From: Colius striatus | Lineage: Eukaryota; Chordata; Aves; Coliiformes; Coliidae | Direction of reading: 5' to 3' | DNA length: 64,000 nt | NCBI RefSeq assembly: GCF_028858725.1 | Contig: NC_084790.1 | Span: 34,017,031 to 34,081,030 of the forward strand | Part shown: piece after piece, positions 57,367 to 64,000 of the stretch | Layout of the letters: the number at the start of each line of letters is the position of its first letter | How positions within the stretch are numbered: the stretch's first letter is position 1 | Program-made: the position numbers and the translations under genes | The notes under the pieces: generated by a model | What the model saw: only the letters and a program-made list of their open reading frames with translations | The model's database searches: none | Told to the model about the DNA's origin: nothing

Positions 57367-58643
57367 TGTCATGGTTTAGAATTAACATGACATCCTTTTC
57401 TGGTAAGGGGGAAGGGACTGTAAAGATGGCTCCTGTAAGAAGTTGCTCGCAACTCTCCCCAGCTCTGGGGCTGAGCCAATTAGATGCCTCCACGATCACT
57501 TTTTAAGAAGAAGCCGGAAGGGGAGGTTTCTTCCTCCATCTTCTTCCTTCTTCTGCCCCTTCTTTTTCTTCTGGCTGGTGGTGGTGCAAGGAGTAGGAAC
57601 AGTGAGAGAAACAAGCATGTGGACTCCAAGGTCAGTGATGAAAGAGAGGAGGAGGTGTGCTGGAGCAGAGACTCCCCTGCATTCTATGGAGAGAACTGGT
57701 GAAGCTGAGATTTATTTTCATTTCTTTAAAGACCTCACATCAGCGGTAGAGACTCATTTTGATAATGAGCCCGTGTCAGGGGCAGTGACTCATTTTGCTA
57801 AAGCTGGCCCCAGACCAGGGGCAGCAATTCACTTCCTTAAAGGCCCAGAGCCAGGGACAGTGACTATGGCTGGAAGATGCTGTGTCCCCTGGGGGGGGGA
57901 CCCTGTATCACTACGGCCGGAGCAGGCTGTGTCCTGAGGAAGGGACACAATATCCACAGCTGTAACTGTGAGGAAGAACCCACGACAAAGCAGCTCATTA
58001 TACTTATGCCCAGAAGAGGCCTTGTCTCGAGAGAGGGACCCTGTATCTGCAGAAACTGCAACCGTGGCAAAGAATCCATACCAGAGATATTCACAAAGGA
58101 CTGTGTCCCGTGTGAGGGTTCCTCTATAGGCAGAAGTCACAGCTGTTGGGAACAACCCACACCAGAGAAGCTCGTTAAGGACTGTGTCCCGGGGGAGGAA
58201 CGCCCCATCTGTAGCAGAGCCCACCTGTGAGAGACTGACCACATCCCCCATTCCCTGCTCCCCCGAACCATTGAGGGAGGAGGAGGTAGAGATATCGGGA
58301 GCAGTGAACTGGGCCTGGGAAGAAAGGAGGGATGGGGGAGGGAGATCTTAAAGTGCTGGTTGTCATTTTCTCATCATCCTACTCCCATTTTGCTTTGATT
58401 CCATTCTGTTTCTTGTAGAATAAACTTTCTTACTTTCCTCTCTAAGTTGAGTACTGGAGTCTGTTTTGGCCGGAACCGTAATTGGCAGCGAGCCCTCCCT
58501 GCCCTTGTCTTAATCCACAACAACCTTGCTTATCTTTTTACTCCCATTTTGCTGGGGCCTCTGCCATCCTAGTGAGGGTGGGGGGTGAATGGGGACAAGA
58601 GACTTTCGTGGTGCTGCTGTGCTAGCTGGGCCAAACCACGACA
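57367..58643 (+). mobile_element. Solo LTR, 1277 bp, in a GAK intron
   Basis: Starts TGTCATGGTTTAGAATT and ends GGGCCAAACCACGACA. A perfect 5-bp duplication CCAAG is at 57362-57366 and 58644-58648. It has a polyadenylation signal near 58419 (AGAATAAAC). It is antisense to GAK. It shares the terminal sequences, but little of the interior, with the family L1 LTRs. A related fragment is at 33954-34400. Interior repeats with phrases like CAGTGACTCATTTT and GACTGTGTCCC recur (57740-57830 and 58100-58200). Confidence 0.93.
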
Positions 58644-58648
58644 CCAAG

Positions 58649-59425
58649 CCACCACTAAATTGCCCTTGACAGACTTCCTTTGGAATTACTCCTAGAAACT
58701 TGGTTCCCACAACAACTTGCACAGATCTGGCATATACTAACCAGAGGGAGGAAAAAATACAGCATAATGACTGAAATTATATACATCTAGATTTTTATGG
58801 AAGGGGAATATTTTATACTATGCTTATGGCATCCCAAAATAGATTAAGACCTCTTCATGTTGGAAGGCTTCCCTAAAAGTGACAGAACACGAACTCAAGA
58901 CTAGTGGTCAAATATAGTTAGACACCTAAAGCCAGCCAAGAAGTATGAATGAAATTCTGACACTTCAAAACCAGAAATCTTTATGATTCGGGATTTTTGT
59001 CATTCAAGACCATCTCATTGTTTCTTGGAGAAAGATGTGTAAGTATACACATCCTCATAGATGTTATTAGTCAGCTGCCAATGATTAGAACCTAAGTTTG
59101 AGCTCCAGTATATACCTTGTTTTCTTTCAATTTTGCCTCTTTAATTCACCCTAAAGCCTCAGAAAAGACAGTCAAGCTTGTCTGAGTACAGACAGCAATG
59201 CAAACTCTTTCAAAACTGGATCCGAACTGCTCAGCTCTATTTTGTAGGTGGTGCTTGTAATTATAACACCTGACATAGTTTGTATTGTCACTCTTGATTT
59301 CTCTAACAGAAAAGTAGGAGAGTGGTGTGAGGCCTCAGGGACATAACCTATCACAGAACAATACTGGTATCCTAACACTGCCCAAATGCACTACTACTAA
59401 CTACTATTAACTATCTTTACCTTCC
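58649..59425 (-). other. GAK intron, nothing recognised
   Basis: No motif or repeat recognised between the LTR and the next CR1. Confidence 0.55.
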
Positions 59426-59429
59426 TGCT

Positions 59430-59835
59430 TTACTGGGGACTGGAACATCTTCCTTATGAGGAAAGGCTGCGGGAACTGGGGCTATTTAGTCTAGAGGAGA
59501 GTACAGGGGGATCTCATTAATGTTTACAAAAATCTAAATGGTGGATGTCAGGAGGTTGGGGCATCACTTCTTTCTGTTGTATCTAGTGACAGGACAAGGG
59601 GCAATGGGATGAAGCTGGAATACAAAAAGTTCCATTTAAATGTAAGAAAAAACTATTTCACTGTGAAGGTGACAGAGCAGTGGCACAGGCTGCCCAGGGG
59701 GGTTGTGGAGTCTCCTCTGTAGGTTTTCAAGACCCGTCTGGATGTGTTCCTGTGCGACTTGGATCTAGGTGAACTTGCTTGGGCAGAGGGGTTCCCTAAA
59801 GGTCTCTTCCAACTCCTACCATTCTGTGATTGTTT
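59430..59835 (+). mobile_element. CR1 LINE 3' fragment in GAK intron
   Basis: Runs from GGGGACTGGAACATCTTCC through GTTCCATTTAAATGTAAG to CCATTCTGTGATTG. It is the same region as 2500-2920 and is 5'-truncated and non-coding. It is antisense to GAK. Confidence 0.9.
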
Positions 59836-60236
59836 CTGTTTATTTATAGCATTCCCAATTAAGCAGCCTTCATGCTCCTGATTCTTCTTTCAGATTAATG
59901 ACTTGTTTGAGAAGGCCAAAAAACTCCTACAAAAAATACAACACTAAGTCTAAACTGCAGCTCTGGTAACTTCCTGAAAAATCAGTTGAAGCCTTAGAGG
60001 GTTAAATAGCTCAGTGACACCTGGCTCCTTTTTCCTATTGAAAGTTACCCAGAAGACTAATGAATTGATCTAAATCCTGCTAAAAATCAATAAAATTTCT
60101 TTCTTTGGTTCAGTGTGTGTTATACGTGCTTCTTCCAGTGAAAAATAAGTTGATTTTTTTACTGTTACCCTATCTATCTATATAACAAGTCCTCACAGTA
60201 AAATTTGGTTGGTTTTTTGGTGGTTTTTTTTTTTTT

Positions 60237-60445
60237 AAATATAAGAAAAAACTATTTTACTGTGAGGGTGAGGGAGCCCCATCACAGGTTGACCAGGGGG
60301 ATTGTGGCGTCTACTTCTTTAAGGTCTTCAAGACCCGCCTGGACGCATTCCTGTGCAATCTGATCTAGGTAAATCTGCTTCAGCAGGGAGGTTGGACTAG
60401 ATGATCTCTAAAGGTCCCTTCTAACTCCTATCATTCTATGATTGT
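60237..60445 (+). mobile_element. Short CR1 3' fragment in GAK intron
   Basis: Starts AAATATAAGAAAAAACTATT and ends with CTAGATGATCTCTAAAGG and ATCATTCTATGATTG. About 210 bp, 5'-truncated. It is preceded by a T-run (60227-60236). Confidence 0.9.
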
Positions 60446-61176
60446 ATTATAGTAAACTAAATTATTATACTAAATTTTTTTATACATTGTTTATGGCAGA
60501 GCAGCCTTACTGGTACTATGTTAACACCAGAATTTTGCAAGTAATTACACACAGGCAACATAAAGAAGCCAAACATTGTATGTAACCTCGAGTTTAGAGA
60601 ATTCCATCAAGAGAGTATTCAATAAATAACTCTAATTGCCAAGGCAACGGGATAAAAACTGTCTGCTTCAAGATAGGGCAAAAGCACATTTCTGCAATTT
60701 TGCAAATCAGCAACTATAGGCAGTTCCCAAATAATTCCTTGGGACTCCTGGCAACTAGTCACATTTAATAGCCACAAATCAGCCATTTGCTATGGCACTG
60801 TGGTCCTGAAAGGCAAGAACTTCAGCTCTTTTTATTTCCCTTAGGGATTAGCCCTGCAGTATTCTCAAACACAAAAAACCCTGAGTTTGGGACAAGTTTT
60901 ACTCTGCAATGTATTATCTTCCGTAACTTCTTGTGCATACCACTGCCAACTGACAAATATTCATAATTGGTGGACTTGAAGTAATATCGAAATTTTATGC
61001 TAGATGTTTCAAACAATCTTTTCTTGTTACTTGTCTGCTCTCAGCAACTGCCCCAAGCTAGTTGTTAACAATTAAAAGGAAAACTCTTATACAAACTATT
61101 CAGTTATATTTATTGGGATAAAGAAGCAAATCAAACAACAGAGGCATTAAGTACAGTCTTAAAAGTAAGACCTCAC
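60446..61176 (-). other. GAK intron, nothing recognised
   Basis: AT-rich sequence; the open frame at 60822-61016 (-) has no motif. Confidence 0.55.
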
Positions 61177-61296
61177 CTGGAAGGACAGACCCAAGACTGG
61201 CAAGATCAGCGAAAGGATCAAAGTTCTGAGATTTAGCCTGGTTGAAAGACAGACCTGACGACACACTGGACTGGCTTGCTGTGGTAAAAGCTTGAC
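61177..61296 (-). CDS. GAK: GAK exon with DPF/DLL-type adaptor motifs
   Basis: 120 bases; acceptor ACACAG|GTCAAGC, donor CTTCCAG|GTGAGG. It encodes GQAFTTASQSSV to AKSQNFDPFADLASLG. The DPF motif (AP2 appendage ligand) and the hydrophobic-acidic DLASLG are typical of the clathrin/AP2-binding part of GAK. Phase 1 at both ends. Confidence 0.9.
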
Positions 61297-61528
61297 CTGT
61301 GTAACAAGAAAACACACTTAGTGTATTTGGAAATGGAAGAATTAACAGAAGTACAGTTTCCACAACACCTCTTGTAAGCCTCCCCAGCATTCTGCTCCAT
61401 GATTTTTTTTACAAGAATTGCCATTAGTACAAATAATGGAAGCTATTTGAATCCTCTGCCTTAAGCTTCTTCTGAAAAACTACAAGTGCCTTATTAAAGG
61501 GGCATTTAAACACAAGAGCATAGAGTCC

Positions 61529-62094
61529 TGTTGTGGTTTAACCTCAGGCAGCAACTAAGCACCATGCAGCCACTCACTTGCTCCCCCTCCTCCCAGTGAG
61601 ATGGAGAGGAGAAAAAGAAGCAAAACTCATGGGCTGAGATAAGAACAGTACAAGAAATAACATAACATAATATCAATAATGGTATTTTTTTTAAAAAAAG
61701 ATTAAATAAAAAAAGCTAAATTTTAAAAAAAAAGACAAGAGATGCTCAATGCCATTGCTGACCTCCTGCTGACCAATGCCTGAGCAGTGATCTGCCCCTC
61801 CCAGTCATATTCCCCCTTCCAGTTTACGTACTGGGCATGATGCTCCATGGCCTGGAATAGCCCTGCAGCTAGTTCAGGTCAGCTGTGCTGGCCATGCTCC
61901 CTCCCAGCTTTTTGGGCACCTCCTCACTGGCAGAGCATGGGAGACTGAAAGGTCCATCACTTAGGATACATCCTATTTAGTGATAACTAGAACATTAGTG
62001 CGTTATCAACATTACTGCCACACTAAATCCAAAACACAGCCCTGTATCAGCTACTAGTGAAAAAATTAACTTTGTCCCAGATAAAACCACGACA
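61529..62094 (-). mobile_element. LTR-like element (ERV-L type), in GAK intron
   Basis: Plus-strand ends are TGTTGTGGTTTAACC and ATAAAACCACGACA. The left part resembles the ERV-C LTR (AACTAAGCACC, ACTCACTTGCTCCCCC, GAGATAAGAACAGT), so the orientation is as ERV-C. About 566 bp with an A-rich interior (61685-61740). I could not find a matching target duplication, so one end may be eroded. Confidence 0.7.
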
Positions 62095-62185
62095 GGCATG
62101 AAGACATCTTGGGCAGTTTCCTGTGATTTAAACTAACTTTGGAGTATTACTTATCCCCTTCAAAGGGAATAATTTTATTTCATAC

Positions 62186-62320
62186 CTTCAAAAAGAGGCT
62201 TCAACTGTGATGATGTAAAGTTGCTGGTTGGTGTGGACTCTCCCCAAGAATCCCATCCACCTAAGAGATCTGGCTGGCTTGTAGATGATGATATTTTGGG
62301 TGGCTCGGGTGTCAAACTCC
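62186..62320 (-). CDS. GAK: GAK exon with clathrin-binding motifs
   Basis: 135 bases; acceptor TCTGTAG|GGAGTTTG, donor TTGAAG|GTATGA. It encodes SLTPEPPKISSSTSQPDLLG, then GWDSWGES and QLKPLFEG. The PDLLGGWDSW core is a conserved clathrin-box-like and WDxW-type motif of GAK. Upstream GAK exons (kinase, PTEN-like and C2 domains) lie beyond the right edge. Confidence 0.92.
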
Positions 62321-64000
62321 CTACAGAAGAAATATTTTTATTATTCTTTTAAAGAAAACCATCACAATAATGGCTATTTTGCCAATACAAATAGAATTGT
62401 GTACAATGGCCAGCTAATGTGGTTTCACGAAATGGTGCTCTGTATCACTCAGCAGTGTGCATGCCACACAGGTGGAGCCAGGTCACTTCAAACTGCAGGT
62501 TTGCCTCCCCCAGGCCTCATGTGACAAAGGGAGCTCTTGACAAACTAATAGCCCTTTTAGCTTCAATACATGAACAAATGTGTGCAGTTAAAGAACAGGA
62601 TACTAGAAGAGTGATTTCTGGGAAAAAAAAATTACAATCATTAGCTCCATGGATAAAAGCTGCAAATCCAAAGCTGCAAAGCTAAAGCACCATGCCAACT
62701 GACAACACAGCAATGAAACACAAAGGATCCAAGAGTGTTTCCACTAACTTCTAGAAAGTTTCACATCCAACACAGGGTTGTAACTGTCAGCCCTGGCACT
62801 TGCAAATGATTCCCCCTTTCTCACACACAGTAGGGGTTGAGCTAGTCTCAGAACGAGAGTTCTGAGCTCTGAGAGTTCTGCCAGCTCTGAGTGTTTGAGC
62901 ACAGCCTGTAGAGACTCAGAATGAAGCAGGTCAGCTTTTGAATGTATCCACTCCTGCAATGCTATGACAACAGTCAGTACTAAAGGGAGATGTTTTATTT
63001 CAGCAAAAACAGTATGTTTAGTGGTGCTCTAAGACATTTCAAAGGCCTAGAGCTCGGAAAGCTAACCCAGCCATCTTTACAATAATAGTGATATTTTGAT
63101 GTTTTGCATGTTTTAACTACTACATCACAGCTTTTCACTTCTCTCAGCTTCTCAACTTGACATTCTGAATATTGACACCAAATCACAGAAGCTATTTAGT
63201 CTCAGCACTCAGGACCCCAGCTATCCACTACACAGCTGTGTGACAGGCTACAAACGTCAAAATATCCAAAAGTATCTTCTCATCAGTTTAGAAATCTTCT
63301 GTACTATATGCTGCTCCCAAACATTAAGTGGGCCTTGAATTAATAGTAATATTTATTTTAAAGCTAGAAATCATTTTGTCTTATGGTTTCTGCAGGGGCA
63401 TGAGGAAGCTTAGAACCACTTACAGAAACTGTCATAAAACCAAATTGACAGAAATACAAATAAACTACAGCTGAACGCACTAGTAAGACTGAGGACAGTG
63501 TTTTATAAACACTGGTTTCAGGGCAGTCAAGTTCATCACTTCCCAAGCCCTGAACAAAGCAGAGACTAATCTACTGCTATGTACAGCAGTAAATTTGCTA
63601 TGAGAAGTACAAGCTCATAAACATCCACTACACTTATCAGAAAAATCTGAAACAACAGATTACAATTTACAACATGCTGAACAGATAAAGATTTTCCTCC
63701 TGGAACTGCACGCTATATGCTTCCCAGTTGTACAGTTTGGACGTTGAAGTAGATCTTAAGATCAAGAAACAGTCACCAACATGATACTCTGACTTCCATG
63801 TATTCTGAAGAGGTATGACAACGTCACATGCTGAATCCCTTATCTTTGTAACCTGGCACACTAGAAATCCTACAGCTATATTAAGCTAAAGGAGCAGAAC
63901 ATCTAAGAAAGAGTAAAACGTGAAGCACAGCTAAATATTACAAAAGCTGAAGGAACTGTGATCAGGGGTAAGCAGATCTATACTTGCTTGCCCCTTAAGT
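62321..64000 (-). other. GAK intron to window edge, nothing recognised
   Basis: No further GAK exon was recognised. The frame at 63667-63861 (-) has no convincing splice sites or similarity. Confidence 0.5.

Noticed and set aside
63667..63861. Minus frame as a further GAK exon
   Set aside because: No similarity to GAK that I can identify, and no convincing acceptor/donor pair.

Overview
The window is nuclear DNA of a bird, most likely a passerine. The evidence is two spliced vertebrate genes, several 5'-truncated CR1 LINEs with the typical avian 3' end, and LTRs of the TGTCRTGGTTT...AACCACGACA type that I associate with songbirds (species not determined). There is no bacterial-type gene, CRISPR array or tRNA/rRNA gene that I can recognise.

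Host genes. The first exon of PIGG (GPI ethanolamine phosphate transferase 2, catalytic subunit) lies on the minus strand at 4208-4367 in a CpG island; the rest of PIGG runs off the left edge. The last six coding exons of GAK (cyclin-G-associated kinase, auxilin-like C-terminus with the DnaJ domain) lie on the minus strand between 52365 and 62320; the rest runs off the right edge. The 48 kb between them holds no other host gene that I can see and is mostly retroelements.

Retroelement layout. 1-122: end of an LTR of the ERV-B family. 126-511: fragment of another LTR. 970-1939: solo LTR (-). 2240-2925: CR1 (+). 4706-6170: CR1 (-). 7365-7412: CR1 3' end (-). 7425-12510 plus 21120-21480: an old, heavily broken class I provirus on the minus strand (ERV-0), interrupted by a solo LTR (8912-9906) and by a young provirus of related type on the plus strand (ERV-A, 12515-21115). 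21731-22723 and 23189-24125: two more solo LTRs. 27095-33953: a second class I provirus with a proline-type primer site (ERV-B, +). 33954-34400: LTR fragment. About 35020-35430: a further probable solo LTR. 35780-36435: CR1 (+). 37381-43623: a class III (ERV-L-like) provirus without env (ERV-C, -). Inside GAK introns: a 1277-bp solo LTR (57367-58643), two CR1 tails and one LTR (61529-62094).

Main point of interest. The surface-protein region of the ERV-A envelope gene (about 17998-18890) encodes three tandem segments with the Cys...Trp...(D/E)xGxYxC pattern of immunoglobulin-superfamily domains, between a signal-peptide-like segment and a retroviral transmembrane subunit. I do not know this as a described envelope architecture. 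The copy is broken by frameshifts and stops although its two LTRs differ at only about 4 of 504 positions, and its gag appears to lack most of the capsid. Other points of interest are a Gag-like protein with a multi-pass hydrophobic N-terminus in ERV-C, a repeat-number difference between the two ERV-B LTRs, and solo LTRs with perfect 5-bp target duplications.
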